From Tritrichomonas musculus (lineage: Eukaryota; Parabasalia; Tritrichomonadida; Tritrichomonadidae), in the NCBI GenBank assembly GCA_039105265.1, contig JAPFFF010000008.1, positions 3,596,001 to 3,660,000 on the forward strand: DNA of 64,000 bases, written 5' to 3'. The position numbers and the translations under genes are program-made. A model generated the notes under the pieces. The model worked only from the letters and a program-made list of their open reading frames with translations, was not told the DNA's origin and made no database searches. This document shows, piece after piece, positions 1 through 11,333 of this stretch (position 1 is the first letter of the stretch; each line of letters begins with the position of its first letter).

Positions 1-155
1 AATAGATTCATTTCGGCATGGAAAAAAGCTGAAAGTTTATTTCTGGGATCATCATTCAATTTTTTTTTTTAAAACTGAAAATTTTCATTTTTTCAAAGAA
101 TTTAATAAAAAACTCCACCTTTCGATTTTCAAGCCAATAAAAAAATTAGATATTC

Positions 156-3100
156 ATGAATAACCTAAGTGATTCGCCATCTGGCGTAATCCTTTCAATT
201 CAAATGATAAATTTTATGAAACATGATAATTTTTTAATTAATTTTACGCCTCATGTAAATTTTATAACAGGTAGAAATGGTTCTGGCAAATCATCTATAC
301 TTGTTGCTCTTACTATTGGTCTTGGTGGGACAAGCCGAACATCAGGACGAGGAACAAATCTAAGCGACTTGATAAAAGACGGGAGACATGAAGCTACTAT
401 TATTATTCAAATAAAAAATACACCAGGGGGCTATGAAGAATTAAAGTATGGACCTATTATCACAATAACTCGAAGAATTAGATTTAATTCATCTTCATTT
501 GAAATTAACAATTTTACAAGAAAAGACCAAGTACGTGAAGAACTCAATCAAATTCTTCAATTTTTTAGTATTCAAGTTGATAATCCATGCACAGTTATGA
601 ATCAAGATATCGCTCGAGAATTCATTGGAATATCAACACCTCAAAGAAAATATGAGCTCTTTATGAAAGGAACACTTTTATCTCGTCTTGAAGATGAAAT
701 TTACAAAATTAAAGGAAACCTAAATAATATCGAAAGATTAAAAGAAGAAAGAAAAAGTGAAATGGCTGATATTGATCGTCAACTTGATGAAAAGAAACGT
801 TTATATGATATTGTTTCAGAATTTGATGATATTTTTAATCGAATTCATTCTCTTGAAGATGAAATTGTTTGGTCTCAATATCTGGATGAGAAAAAAGAAA
901 CAGATAAACTACAAAAATATATAGAAGAAAACAAAGATTATTTAAAAATTCAAATAAAAAGAGTAGAAGATCAGAAAGAGCAATGCACATTAGTTGATAT
1001 TAAATTATCAAAAGCGGAGGAACGTATCCGAAATAAATTACTCGAACTTGCCTCTTTAAAAAAAGAAAAAGAGAATATAGAGTTATTGAAGAATCAAAAT
1101 TCTTGCAAATTATCTGACAAAAAAGGAAAATTAAAGGTTAAAAAAAATAAATTAGAAAATATTGAAAAAGATATTGAAAATAAAAATCAAGATCTTACAA
1201 GGCTAAGTAAAAGACGCGAGAATGCTGATGAAGAAATACATAGAAAAAGGTCTATATTTGTAGCTGAACAAGAAGATAAACGCGATTTATTAATGAAACA
1301 ACTTTCAACAATTGATTCACAAATCGAACAAATAAAAATTCAAATTCATCAAGCATCAAGTGATTATGAAATATCCAAAGGCACCGTTAATTCATACCAA
1401 AATCGATACGAAAATATGAAACAAAAGCTTAGCGCATTAGTATCATTATCATCCGATGGCCATAAAGATATGTCAATACAAACATTAATTGATAAAAATA
1501 TAAATCAATTTTCTTATCGACCAATAGGACCAATAGGACATTTTATTCGTATTAAGGATGAAAAATGGGGAATTGCTGCACAAAACATATTTGGGAAATT
1601 TTTAAAAAGTTTCATTGTTAATTCCTATCAAGATGAAAGAACTATCAGAAAAATGCTTCCAGAAAAAGTATCAATAATCACTACAGACTTTCTGATTCCT
1701 TCACATTTGGATATAGCATCAATACCTTTCTCCAACTGCATAAATGCCCTTGAATCTATTGAAATCAGTTCATTTGACATTCAAAGTGTAAATGGTCCAA
1801 CTGTTAACTCAGTTGATATCATTACAAAAATTTTTTATGATGTTTTACGAGTTGACCAAATTTGGATATTTGAAGATCCTCGTGATGCACAAAAAGCATC
1901 AGTTAGATATAATATATCCGCAATTACTTTAACAGGCGCCACTTTTAAGGTTCAATCTGGTTATGAAATGAAGATTGGAGCCAAATTTACTGAATGCAAA
2001 ATTGGACTTGATGACAAAATTCGAATTCAACGCTTAGATTCTGAAACAAAACGGATGAAAAGTGAAATTCAACAAAAGATTTCGATAGCAGAAAATATAT
2101 ATTTAAATTACCGAAAACTCAAAGATAAAAAAAATGAGCTTCATAGCCAAAGAGATGAAACGACCAAAGAATTGAACATGATAGAGTACCTTTTGAAGAA
2201 TCCACCTGAAGATGAATTTGATTATGATACACAAATTAAAAATCTAAAAGATAGAATAGATACACTTAAAAAAGAGCAAGATGAGTGCAAAAAAAGCATT
2301 GCTGATCTGGAGGAAGATATAAGACCTCTCAAACTCGAAAAAGAAAAATATAAAAATGATATACAACAATTATCCGAAAAATTGAAAAAAACTGATCCAC
2401 TAACCGAAGAAGTTGAGCAACTTCGGAAAGAGAAAATTTCTAGTAAAGCGAAGCTACAAAGTGAAGAAATTAGGCAAAGACAATTCGAAGACAAAATCAA
2501 AAAAATAGAAGAAAGTGTAAAGGAGGCTAGGGCAAAAGAAAAATCTGATCTTGAAAAAGCAAGAGCTATGTATCCTGCCGGTGAAGAAAAATATAAAGAC
2601 AATTGGAGACCTGCTCCAACTCTTGTTACTCTTTTATTAAATGAGAGAAACAAATACAAAGAAATTCAAAAACAAAAAAACATTGATTTCACTGCTATTC
2701 AGAATGATTATCATCAATTGAAAAAACAACATGATATAGCATCAAGATATTTAACAGAACTTGATGAATTTATTGTTACTGCCAATACTGCGTTGGAAAT
2801 GAGGATAGATAGAATTAATAAAATGCGCAAATCTTATACTAGACGTGCAAAAGTATCATTTTTACATTATCAAAATAAGAGAAAATTTGTTGGAAAACTT
2901 CATTTTGATCATAATGAAAAGGAACTTTCTATAAAAGTTAAGAGCAAAAATGATTTATTTTTTACCGATGTTTCAGAATTATCTGGAGGTGAAAAATCTT
3001 TTGCTTTAGTATCTCTTCTCCTTTCATTATGGTCTTTGATGGACACACCTTTCTTTGCAATTGATGAATTTGATGTTTTTATGGATGATATTAACCGACA

Positions 3101-3227
3101 AGCAGCAATGTCTCTACTTATTGAAGGCGCAAAGAAAATGGAAAATAAGCAGTTCATTTTCATTACACCACTTTCACTTAATAGCTTAAAAACAGATGAA
3201 CTTATCTCAATTTTTGAGATAGAATGA
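156..3227 (+). CDS. SMC6: SMC6-like ATPase of the SMC5/6 complex
   Basis: This is a 1,023-residue SMC protein, most like SMC6, the DNA-repair and replication-fork partner of SMC5 in the nucleus. Walker A is GRNGSGKS at residues 39-46, followed by the G-L-G-G-T stretch seen in SMC6 proteins. Two long charged coiled-coil blocks (about 165-430 and 645-890) flank a hinge around 450-640. The ABC signature LSGGEKS lies near residue 942 and Walker B FFAIDEFDVF near 965, so both halves of the ATPase are present and the gene is intact. The length is slightly below typical SMC6 (about 1,100). The ATG at 156 is the first in frame after AT-rich leader DNA. SMC5 is the main alternative, but the head motifs favour SMC6. 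No neighbour is functionally linked. Confidence 0.88.
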   Translation: MNNLSDSPSGVILSIQMINFMKHDNFLINFTPHVNFITGRNGSGKSSILVALTIGLGGTSRTSGRGTNLSDLIKDGRHEATIIIQIKNTPGGYEELKYGPIITITRRIRFNSSSFEINNFTRKDQVREELNQILQFFSIQVDNPCTVMNQDIAREFIGISTPQRKYELFMKGTLLSRLEDEIYKIKGNLNNIERLKEERKSEMADIDRQLDEKKRLYDIVSEFDDIFNRIHSLEDEIVWSQYLDEKKETDKLQKYIEENKDYLKIQIKRVEDQKEQCTLVDIKLSKAEERIRNKLLELASLKKEKENIELLKNQNSCKLSDKKGKLKVKKNKLENIEKDIENKNQDLTRLSKRRENADEEIHRKRSIFVAEQEDKRDLLMKQLSTIDSQIEQIKIQIHQASSDYEISKGTVNSYQNRYENMKQKLSALVSLSSDGHKDMSIQTLIDKNINQFSYRPIGPIGHFIRIKDEKWGIAAQNIFGKFLKSFIVNSYQDERTIRKMLPEKVSIITTDFLIPSHLDIASIPFSNCINALESIEISSFDIQSVNGPTVNSVDIITKIFYDVLRVDQIWIFEDPRDAQKASVRYNISAITLTGATFKVQSGYEMKIGAKFTECKIGLDDKIRIQRLDSETKRMKSEIQQKISIAENIYLNYRKLKDKKNELHSQRDETTKELNMIEYLLKNPPEDEFDYDTQIKNLKDRIDTLKKEQDECKKSIADLEEDIRPLKLEKEKYKNDIQQLSEKLKKTDPLTEEVEQLRKEKISSKAKLQSEEIRQRQFEDKIKKIEESVKEARAKEKSDLEKARAMYPAGEEKYKDNWRPAPTLVTLLLNERNKYKEIQKQKNIDFTAIQNDYHQLKKQHDIASRYLTELDEFIVTANTALEMRIDRINKMRKSYTRRAKVSFLHYQNKRKFVGKLHFDHNEKELSIKVKSKNDLFFTDVSELSGGEKSFALVSLLLSLWSLMDTPFFAIDEFDVFMDDINRQAAMSLLIEGAKKMENKQFIFITPLSLNSLKTDELISIFEIE

Positions 3228-3754
3228 TGAAATGGAAATTTAGCTAATATTGCCACATTAGTTAAAAATATTTCCATACCAAAAATATATACTATATACT
3301 TTATTTTCATTGTTAGAATTGTTATATAAAGAAATATTTTTAATATCTATGGAATTCAAAAATATTTAGTTAAATCTAAACTTTATGACAAATATGCATT
3401 TAAAATAAACAAATTTTGTTTATTTATGCTACAACTGCCTACAATCAAACAGAATGATTGCAATATTTTAATTATAAGGAGAAACTAATAATTGTCAAAA
3501 AGTTTATTTTTTCAATTTGCATTTTTGCATTTATTTCATTTTGCTTATGATTATAATATAATTTTATTTTTGCTTCTACAATGATATATAATAAAATTTT
3601 AATTTGGTAAATTTTGTACATTTAATTTGCATTAGTCATTGGAATAAAGCTGCTTTTATTCTGATTCTTTTTTGAATAATTAAAATTTTCTTTTTTTCAA
3701 AAAGTGACTCAAATAGTTTCTCAAATATGGAAATCTTTTGAATTTCATTTTATC
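3228..3754. other. intergenic spacer, no gene seen
   Basis: This is AT-rich spacer of about 530 bp between SMC6 and the pseudokinase gene. I see no supported ORF or RNA. A near-palindrome of AAATAAACAAA and TTTTGTTTATTT sits around 3407-3430 and could form a hairpin. Just upstream of the next gene, TTTCATTTTATC resembles an initiator element and touches the chosen ATG. Confidence 0.6.
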
Positions 3755-6439
3755 ATGAAGGAAATAAATACATTCAGGGATCCCGACTTTAGTTGCTCCA
3801 TTAAATACCAATACAATACTGAAGACCATGGCATTTATTATTATTTCGAAACGACAAGTGAACCAAACAACGATTTTGAAAATTATTGTACATTATTAAT
3901 AAGTAAAATGACAAAAACACAAAAACAATTTTTTCTTGATTTAAAAGAGATCAAACAAGATAATGAAATTGAAAAAAACTTTGTATATTGTCCAGGAAGC
4001 TATATCAGTTCAATTTATTTTGAAAAAAGTGAAAAAGGTTATTTTAATCCAGATAACTTAAAAGATAATTTATATATCATGAAGTGGATTTTTTCTTGTG
4101 CATGTGCAATCAAAATACTTCTCAATAATAATAAGTTTTTTTTATTAAATGACAAGTCAATTTTTATTGACAAGAAAATGAATGCTCGATTTGCTTATGC
4201 TAATTGGGAATATGAAACTAATAAGAACTCAACTGTTTCACATTCCGACTATTTTAGGCCGCCAGAAGATTTTTCAGATTCTGATGATGAACTAAAACCT
4301 ACCAATGAACAAAGATGCGCTTATTCATTTGGCATTTTTATGATCTCACTTTTAAATCGAACTTCACCAAACCTATTTTTTCCTAAATTGTCAAGTGCTG
4401 ATTTAAAAAAGGAAATTAGAGAAGGCAAATTGTTTCGCAAATATATTCCTGAATGCAGCTGGAGTAAGTTAATTAACGAATGCTTGGATATTAACCCAAA
4501 AAATCGCCCTTCTATCGATGACATTATCTTTTACCTTCTTCAAGAAGAAAATTGTTTAGCTAACATATTTTATGATAAATTCAAAAAATGGGTAAAAGAA
4601 ATATTTAATTTTGACAGTTTACAAAACAAAATTGAAGATGATTTATACAAAACAATTTACAATGAACTTAACACAACAGATATTGAAGATTCAGAAAAAT
4701 TGGATTCTTATGAAATATTTAAGTTTTCAGATTTCCCAAAATTCATTGCTTTAACAGAAGGTACATCATTTCATGAAATATTTAAAATAAATTGCAATTC
4801 CATTTTAACAGATTTAGAAATAAAGCCATTTTTTGGAAAAAATAAAAGCTTTTATTTAAAATATAAAAAAGATTTTGATCCATATATATTAATGGAGGAA
4901 TGCCTTGAAAATCCGGGTAATTTTGATCAAATTTTGATAAAACTTAATTATGCTTTATATGGAAAGAGCTATTTAAATTTGATTAATTTAGAAAAAATGA
5001 CCGAAGACTTATCTTTTTTATTGAGGATATATAAAAATGGAAATGCTACGATTCGTTATATTCTCCCCAAACAATTCCAAGACCAGATATTTCTCAAGAA
5101 ATTCACAGACGATCCATTTTTTGTTAAGCTCTTTGATACAGGTAGAAAAAAATTAGAAATGACATTCTATCCCTTTTTAAACATATATAACATATTATAT
5201 AATTCTTCATCTACCAAAAAAATTGAAGATCAAACAAAGATTAAATGGCTATATCAAACAGCAATCGCACTAGCAAAAATTCATAAAGAAGGCTACACTT
5301 TAAAACGATTTAGCTGCCAAAATATTTTTATTGATTTAAATTTAGATGCTCATTTTCTACCTATCCAGCTAGATAAAATTAGATCATCAAATAGTTTTAG
5401 TATTGATTTTTCAAATGAATTCAATTATATCAATTCTTATTATTCACCAGAAGCTATTAACTCCAATTCAATACCTTTTTCTGATCCAGAAAAAAATCTT
5501 GTTTATTCATATGGCGTTTTAATGTTGGAGCTTCTGCATGGCATAAAAATTGATTATTTATTAAATCCTTTTTCAGCTAAAGAAAAAAGGAAATCTTTAT
5601 TAAGATGTAGAAAAGTGCCATTTCCAACAAATTCAGATATAGATAAATTGCATGGATTAATAAATTCATGTTTTGATTTAGAACCAGGTAAACGAAAATC
5701 ATTTGAAATAATTTCGAATGAAATCAAAGAGTTGTTTCCTCATGTCAATTCACCAGAAAAAGATCATTGTAAAGATTTATGCTTAGAAGATCTCCAAAGA
5801 GCCTTAGCTCAAGGCGCAACTATATCTAATATTATTCATGAATATTTATATAAATCACTGAAACCTAATCAGAAATACAATTATTATTGCATGACTCAAA
5901 ATAAATCAGAATATTCCAAATTCACATTAATTTGGTCTATTTTGTCAAATGATGTTAAAATATGGGATCCACCAGAAAATATAGAAACAAACAAATCACA
6001 AGATGATAAAAAATCAGGTAAATTACAAAATAAAGATGAACCCGATAACTCTGAAAATATTTATTATTTTAGAGATTGTGAACCATATGCCAATTTTGTT
6101 TTAAATAAAATAGAAAATAATATGATAAAAATTCATAAGAAGCCTAACTCTTCATATTGTCATTTTGGAGGACTTAGCATTTTCTCATCAAGACAGGTGC
6201 TTATAAGGAAAGCATTAAACCTTGATAGAAGTTATAATCAAAAAGTTGATTATGTTGTTAGGAATACGTATAATTTTCCCTATGGAACACCAATAAAAGT
6301 TAAGGATGCTTTTAAATTTTTTGACGATGACAACCTAAAGCAGGTCATAGGTCCTGAATTTGAAGTAAGCAAGAGTAAAGGTGGTGATATCTCAATTATA
6401 TATCCACTTTTCACTAAGAGTGACGATTCTACTATATAA
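3755..6439 (+). CDS. tandem pseudokinase protein (two degenerate kinase-like domains)
   Basis: This is an 894-residue protein with two kinase-fold halves. Domain 1 (about 90-290) ends with PPEDF, YSFGIFMISLL and NPKNRPSIDDI, which correspond to the APE motif, helix F and the RP motif of kinases. Domain 2 (about 440-720) has SPEAIN, YSYGVLMLELLHG and EPGKRKSFEII. Where active kinases carry HRD and DFG the protein has NDKSIFIDKK, and in domain 2 FSCQNIFIDL. No DFG is visible in either, so both domains are predicted inactive. A C-terminal tail of about 170 residues is unrecognised. The reading frame opens upstream at a GTG (3704), but a eukaryotic gene should start at ATG, so I chose 3755, preceded by a TCATTTTATC motif. 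The role is probably scaffolding, which is inference. Confidence 0.7.
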   Translation: MKEINTFRDPDFSCSIKYQYNTEDHGIYYYFETTSEPNNDFENYCTLLISKMTKTQKQFFLDLKEIKQDNEIEKNFVYCPGSYISSIYFEKSEKGYFNPDNLKDNLYIMKWIFSCACAIKILLNNNKFFLLNDKSIFIDKKMNARFAYANWEYETNKNSTVSHSDYFRPPEDFSDSDDELKPTNEQRCAYSFGIFMISLLNRTSPNLFFPKLSSADLKKEIREGKLFRKYIPECSWSKLINECLDINPKNRPSIDDIIFYLLQEENCLANIFYDKFKKWVKEIFNFDSLQNKIEDDLYKTIYNELNTTDIEDSEKLDSYEIFKFSDFPKFIALTEGTSFHEIFKINCNSILTDLEIKPFFGKNKSFYLKYKKDFDPYILMEECLENPGNFDQILIKLNYALYGKSYLNLINLEKMTEDLSFLLRIYKNGNATIRYILPKQFQDQIFLKKFTDDPFFVKLFDTGRKKLEMTFYPFLNIYNILYNSSSTKKIEDQTKIKWLYQTAIALAKIHKEGYTLKRFSCQNIFIDLNLDAHFLPIQLDKIRSSNSFSIDFSNEFNYINSYYSPEAINSNSIPFSDPEKNLVYSYGVLMLELLHGIKIDYLLNPFSAKEKRKSLLRCRKVPFPTNSDIDKLHGLINSCFDLEPGKRKSFEIISNEIKELFPHVNSPEKDHCKDLCLEDLQRALAQGATISNIIHEYLYKSLKPNQKYNYYCMTQNKSEYSKFTLIWSILSNDVKIWDPPENIETNKSQDDKKSGKLQNKDEPDNSENIYYFRDCEPYANFVLNKIENNMIKIHKKPNSSYCHFGGLSIFSSRQVLIRKALNLDRSYNQKVDYVVRNTYNFPYGTPIKVKDAFKFFDDDNLKQVIGPEFEVSKSKGGDISIIYPLFTKSDDSTI

Positions 6440-6886
6440 TATGTTTTTAAATTGTTTGTTAATAAAATTTATTTATTAGAGTTTTAACCTTAAATTTTAG
6501 TTTTTTAATTTATTAAAAAGCATAAAATTGATTTTCTGTTGTCAGAGGCTGGCGTTTTAATACTAAAAAATGATTCTTAAAACTTATTCAACTTTTTTTT
6601 TTTTATAAACTCTCAAAATACATAAAAAAAGCATTTACTTTATTTCTTTTTTTCACAAATTTAAGGAATTACCAGATAAATTCAATAATAACAAATAATA
6701 AAATGATTTTAACATATTATTTATTAGAACAATTAAATACAATAAATGTTAAATATTTCATTTTTTTTTTCCTTTAAACATGGCCATTAGTAAAAATAGC
6801 AATAACATTTTTTTTTATTAATTATAAACATTAAATATCAAAACAAAAAGTAAAAATAACAATAAACACACACTTACTATATTGTA
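6440..6886. other. AT-rich spacer between convergent genes
   Basis: This is the 3' spacer shared by the convergent pseudokinase and phosphatase genes. It holds poly-A and poly-T runs only, and I see no gene, repeat or RNA in it. Confidence 0.6.
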
Positions 6887-8053
6887 TTAAAGATGCTGAA
6901 GCTTTGGTAGCTTTTCTGTTTTAATTTTTGGTCGCGGAAGGCATTCCATAGATGAGTTTCTTATAATAAATTTCTTTTTAATCGGGTGTTGGTTAACTCT
7001 TAATATTGGTACAGAATTCTTTTGCTTTGTGTCCTGAATATCAGCAATTTGAAGATTCATTGCGAGAGATTCTTGACTAGTTGCATAATCAGGCAAATCG
7101 ACGAATAAAACAGCTGATCTATCTAATTGCTTAACAACAGGCAGCGAAAAAGACTGTATTTGACTATTTGGGGTAATAAATAGTAATCCACACTTATTTC
7201 CATTTGAATCTGCATAATTTGAACAAGAAAAAACAGTATAAACATGATCTCCATCAAATCTCTCAATACCTAAAGCTACACATTGATGAGCTCGAATGAT
7301 GTGTTTCATTTTTGTAACTTTAAAAAATTCTTGAATTGAAGTTGTGCCAAAAGTAACTCCTGAACCACGGTTTGATCTTATAAAATCTGGGGTTTCTGAA
7401 GATGGGTCCGACCAAACTAAATCACATACTAGATCATCTTTGTCATATTGCACAATTGGCCTTTTAATTCGAAGTAAAGATTTGAGTGATGTAATTTGAG
7501 GTGAAATACCTCCATGAACACAGAAGATTTGTTCATTTACAATAGCAATTAAAGGTAAGTATGAAAAAGCGTTATTAACCTCGTTCCACAGATCAAGACT
7601 TCCTCTTTGTTCTTGAACCTCTTTTTGAAATCCATAATTTTGATTAACGTGCTCAAATTCATGGTTTCCTCTTAATAAGAAAACATGTGACGGATAAGCA
7701 CATACAAGAGCAAATAAGAGAGCAATTATTTCAAGACTGAATGATCCTCTATCAACATAATCGCCAAGAAAAAGAAATCTTGACATCGGAGGAGTTCGAG
7801 CGAAAATAAGAATTCGAAGCAAATCTTGAAGATTGCCATGAAGATCACCTACGACATATATTGGCGATTTTAATTCTAAAATAGAAGGCTTTGATTTAAG
7901 AATTTCAATAACTCTATGACATAAATCTGATATTGTATCGTCAGGAATTCGAGGTATACCAACCGTCGAACCTATTTGGTCACATTGGTCTGGCTGGAGT
8001 TGCAGAAGATCTTCAAATGCATTTAGAACGCATCTTACACTTTCGACTTGCAT
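6887..8053 (-). CDS. PP1-like serine/threonine protein phosphatase (PPP family)
   Basis: This is a 388-residue metallophosphatase of the PPP family, which removes phosphate from Ser/Thr using two bound metal ions. Signature motifs appear in order: GDLHGN at residues 69-74 (usually GDIHGQ in PP1), GDYVDRG at 97-103, RGNHE at 128-132, HGGISP near 180, and a later IIRAHQ that supplies the last metal-binding histidine. The catalytic core is complete. A basic tail of about 70 residues follows the core and is not a standard PP1 ending. The ATG at 8053 is the first in frame, and TTCATTCAAAA lies about 20 bases upstream in the direction of transcription. PP1 is favoured over PP2A or PP2B from overall similarity, but the subfamily is not certain. 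Confidence 0.88.
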   Translation of the reverse strand: MQVESVRCVLNAFEDLLQLQPDQCDQIGSTVGIPRIPDDTISDLCHRVIEILKSKPSILELKSPIYVVGDLHGNLQDLLRILIFARTPPMSRFLFLGDYVDRGSFSLEIIALLFALVCAYPSHVFLLRGNHEFEHVNQNYGFQKEVQEQRGSLDLWNEVNNAFSYLPLIAIVNEQIFCVHGGISPQITSLKSLLRIKRPIVQYDKDDLVCDLVWSDPSSETPDFIRSNRGSGVTFGTTSIQEFFKVTKMKHIIRAHQCVALGIERFDGDHVYTVFSCSNYADSNGNKCGLLFITPNSQIQSFSLPVVKQLDRSAVLFVDLPDYATSQESLAMNLQIADIQDTKQKNSVPILRVNQHPIKKKFIIRNSSMECLPRPKIKTEKLPKLQHL

Positions 8054-8633
8054 TTGTGATTATTATTTTTTTTGAATGAATTTTCGTTTTTTATATATTC
8101 AAATATTTATTTGAATTTTTTTTATTTGAATAATATTCAAATTCATATCTTTTATAACATAAAAAAAAAATACTTTAGTACTAATTTCTATTCTCATTAT
8201 AATTACTGTAATTATTCGTTTCAAGATATTAATTAAAATTATTTTTTTGAATTTATACACAGAAATAATTATTAAAAATAGATAACTATTATATAAATTT
8301 ATTTTTATATTTAGTTTGTAATTTATAAAAAATAAAATATAATATTTTTAAAAATATTTATTAATATACATCTACAATTAAAATACAAAACTTTTGAAGC
8401 AATTATTTTGATTATTTCAAAATCATATATTAAAATTTCTGCACTTAAATTATTGATATAAGATTATATTCATTATAGCCACTATTAATATAATATAAAT
8501 ATATTATATCTTTAATTTACAGCATCAAATTAAAGGAAACAGACTCCTCAATTGAGTTTTTGCAGACCACTGCAAGCCAAAAAAATTTCTTTTATTTGAA
8601 ATATAATTGATATTAATATATTTTTACTCCAAC
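8054..8633. other. AT-rich spacer up to the palindrome
   Basis: This is extremely AT-rich DNA upstream of the phosphatase gene. I see no ORF. A short self-complementary patch, TTGCAGACCACTGCAA, lies near 8561-8576. It loosely resembles sequence near 13095 on the other side of the palindrome and may mark an element boundary. Confidence 0.5.
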
Positions 8634-9943
8634 AATAAATCTATATTTTTAATATCTGTTTGATCTTTCTGTTTAATATTGAGATATATATATTTTAAAA
8701 TTTATTCAAATTTTTTTTCTGAAAAAGTTGATATTTTTATTTAAAAAATATCTGTTTTATCAAAATGATTTATAAATCGATAATTATGAATACGATTATT
8801 ATGAAATTATAATAAAGTAATTATATCATGTTGATGAATAAGTGTGCAAAATATTATAAGAAAATTGGCGCTACGTTTTTAGTAAAAGTCATCTTAATTT
8901 AAAATGATTTTATAATATTCGTTCAAACCAATATAAATGATTATTTTAATTAGACACAAAATGGTGGTACTTAAATGTATATATATGCATGAGAATTGAA
9001 ACAATTAACACAGAATTGTTTTAAATATACATATCAATAATGATATTTTTTTAGAGACATTTAAATTACGTTGAAATATAAAATAAATATGATAATAACT
9101 AATATGACCATATTATCATTGCGTTTTTTTTATAAATTAGCTAAAGAATTATAAAAAAAAACAATTATATTCAATTATTAATCGTTAAGGGTATAGTTGA
9201 AAAAGTGGGCTTATTCGATATGAGAAAAAAAATTTCTCTGTTGCTTTTTTTTAAATTCTTTTTATAAAATTAGAATGTGCACAAAGAAATGTCCGGAGGA
9301 TTTTTTTTATTTTATTCTAAATTAATTATTTTCTAATAATTATTTGAGATATTGAAAAAGACTCAACAAAAAAAAATTTCCTCCGTACAAAACTAATAAT
9401 TTTAAATGTTATTGCGATTTATCAAATAAAATTTCAAAAAATGCGAGAAATCATTTCTCTGGTTCTTTAAGTTTTTTTTTGAATTCTTTTTTGAATGATT
9501 CTCAATTTTCTGAGATTTTATTTTATATGATTTTATACAGTCAAATTTGAATATATGTATAAAATATGAATATTTAATATATCGAGCATAATATAAGATT
9601 TCTATTTATAATATCGTATATTATATTTTTTTGTTTTTATATCCTTTGACATTTTGATATCTATAATTGTAGAATTTGAGAGAATTTCGAAAATAGAGTA
9701 TTTTCTTAAATAACTTGATTTAGAGATCTTGATATAACAACTAAAAGCTAGTAGATTTAATGATTTCACAATATATCATACATAATTGCAAACTTTTAGA
9801 TAGATTTTTAACATAATCAAATATTTAACAATTTACCAATAATTGTTTAAAATAATTTGCTGGATGTGAATATATAATTGGAAATATCAGTAAATATTTT
9901 AAAATTTGCTAAAATATAAATATTAGTTGAGATATTTTTCTTA

Positions 9944-10525
9944 AAATATCAAAAAATGAGAAAATTTCTGAGAATATCAAGATCTATATCAGAAAATAAA
10001 TGATATAGTCGATTGCTATTTGAAAACAAGAGCAAATGAAATAAAATGAAATTTGAAAAAAATAAAAAAGTTGTTTTCAATGAGTGTTTTTTATTTATTC
10101 AGGTACTTTTTGTATGAATATTTTGCTTTTTGTTTGATATTGGTAGTTTTTCAAAGATTTTAACGTAATTTTAAGACGTTAATTTTTATGAAAATTTGGT
10201 GTTCAAAACGTTTAATACACAATTTTAAAGAACTTGGTGAGCTTTATTCGGGATAAACGAATACATATTACGCAATTTTGAGTAAAAAAAAGAATAACGA
10301 TTAGAAATATGAAATTGACCTACAAAAAATGGTCAAATAAAAAGATCTGACAAAATATTTTTCCTCTATTTATTTTTTAATTTTTAATATAAAGTTAAGA
10401 TGTGCGTAAAAAATTGTCTGACCAGTTTTTTTTATTTGTTCCAAAAAAATTTCTATACCTAATTATGATTCAAAACTCAATAACAACAAAAGGAAAAAAT
10501 AAATCCTCCGGCTAAATCTAATATT
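9944..10525 (+). repeat. inner palindrome arm, left
   Basis: This 582-bp arm pairs with 10752-11333; paired positions sum to 21,277. It includes AAATCCTCCGGCTAAATC at its inner edge, matched on the other side by GATTTGGCCGGAGGATTT with a single difference. A diverged copy of part of this arm also occurs at about 9250-9400. Confidence 0.88.
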
Positions 10526-10751
10526 TTTTGATTTAATTTTCATATACCAAAAATCAAATGACAAAAATTTATATTCATGGCTACGGAGAAAATAGTATTT
10601 TTCATTTTATATTCTATTCAATTCTTTTCAAATTCAATAATCAAAAATATAAAATGCATTGAATTTTCATATTTATTTAAAAAAGCTTGAAAATGAGGTG
10701 AATCTAAGCATTTTAGAAGATTTTATGATTGATTTCAAATATATATATATA

Positions 10752-11333
10752 AATATTAGATTTGGCCGGAGGATTTATTTTTTCCTTTTGTTGTTATTGA
10801 GTTTTGAATCATAATTAGGTATAGAAATTTTTTTGGAACAAATAAAAAAAACTGGTCAGACAATTTTTTACGCACATCTTAACTTTATATTAAAAATTAA
10901 AAAATAAATAGAGGAAAAATATTTTGTCAGATCTTTTTATTTGACCATTTTTTGTAGGTCAATTTCATATTTCTAATCGTTATTCTTTTTTTTACTCAAA
11001 ATTGCGTAATATGTATTCGTTTATCCCGAATAAAGCTCACCAAGTTCTTTAAAATTGTGTATTAAACGTTTTGAACACCAAATTTTCATAAAAATTAACG
11101 TCTTAAAATTACGTTAAAATCTTTGAAAAACTACCAATATCAAACAAAAAGCAAAATATTCATACAAAAAGTACCTGAATAAATAAAAAACACTCATTGA
11201 AAACAACTTTTTTATTTTTTTCAAATTTCATTTTATTTCATTTGCTCTTGTTTTCAAATAGCAATCGACTATATCATTTATTTTCTGATATAGATCTTGA
11301 TATTCTCAGAAATTTTCTCATTTTTTATATTTT
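10752..11333 (-). repeat. inner palindrome arm, right
   Basis: This is the reverse-complement partner of 9944-10525. Similarity stops abruptly at CATTTTTTATATTTTTAG near 11333, where the left arm continues with unrelated sequence. Confidence 0.88.

Noticed and set aside
156-3227. SMC6 as a bacterial or archaeal SMC or Rad50
   Set aside because: The head motifs, hinge and G-L-G-G-T after Walker A fit SMC6, and Rad50's zinc hook CxxC is absent.
3704-3754. Upstream extension of the pseudokinase from position 3704
   Set aside because: It would start at GTG, which is unlikely in a eukaryote. The ATG at 3755 is preceded by an initiator-like motif.
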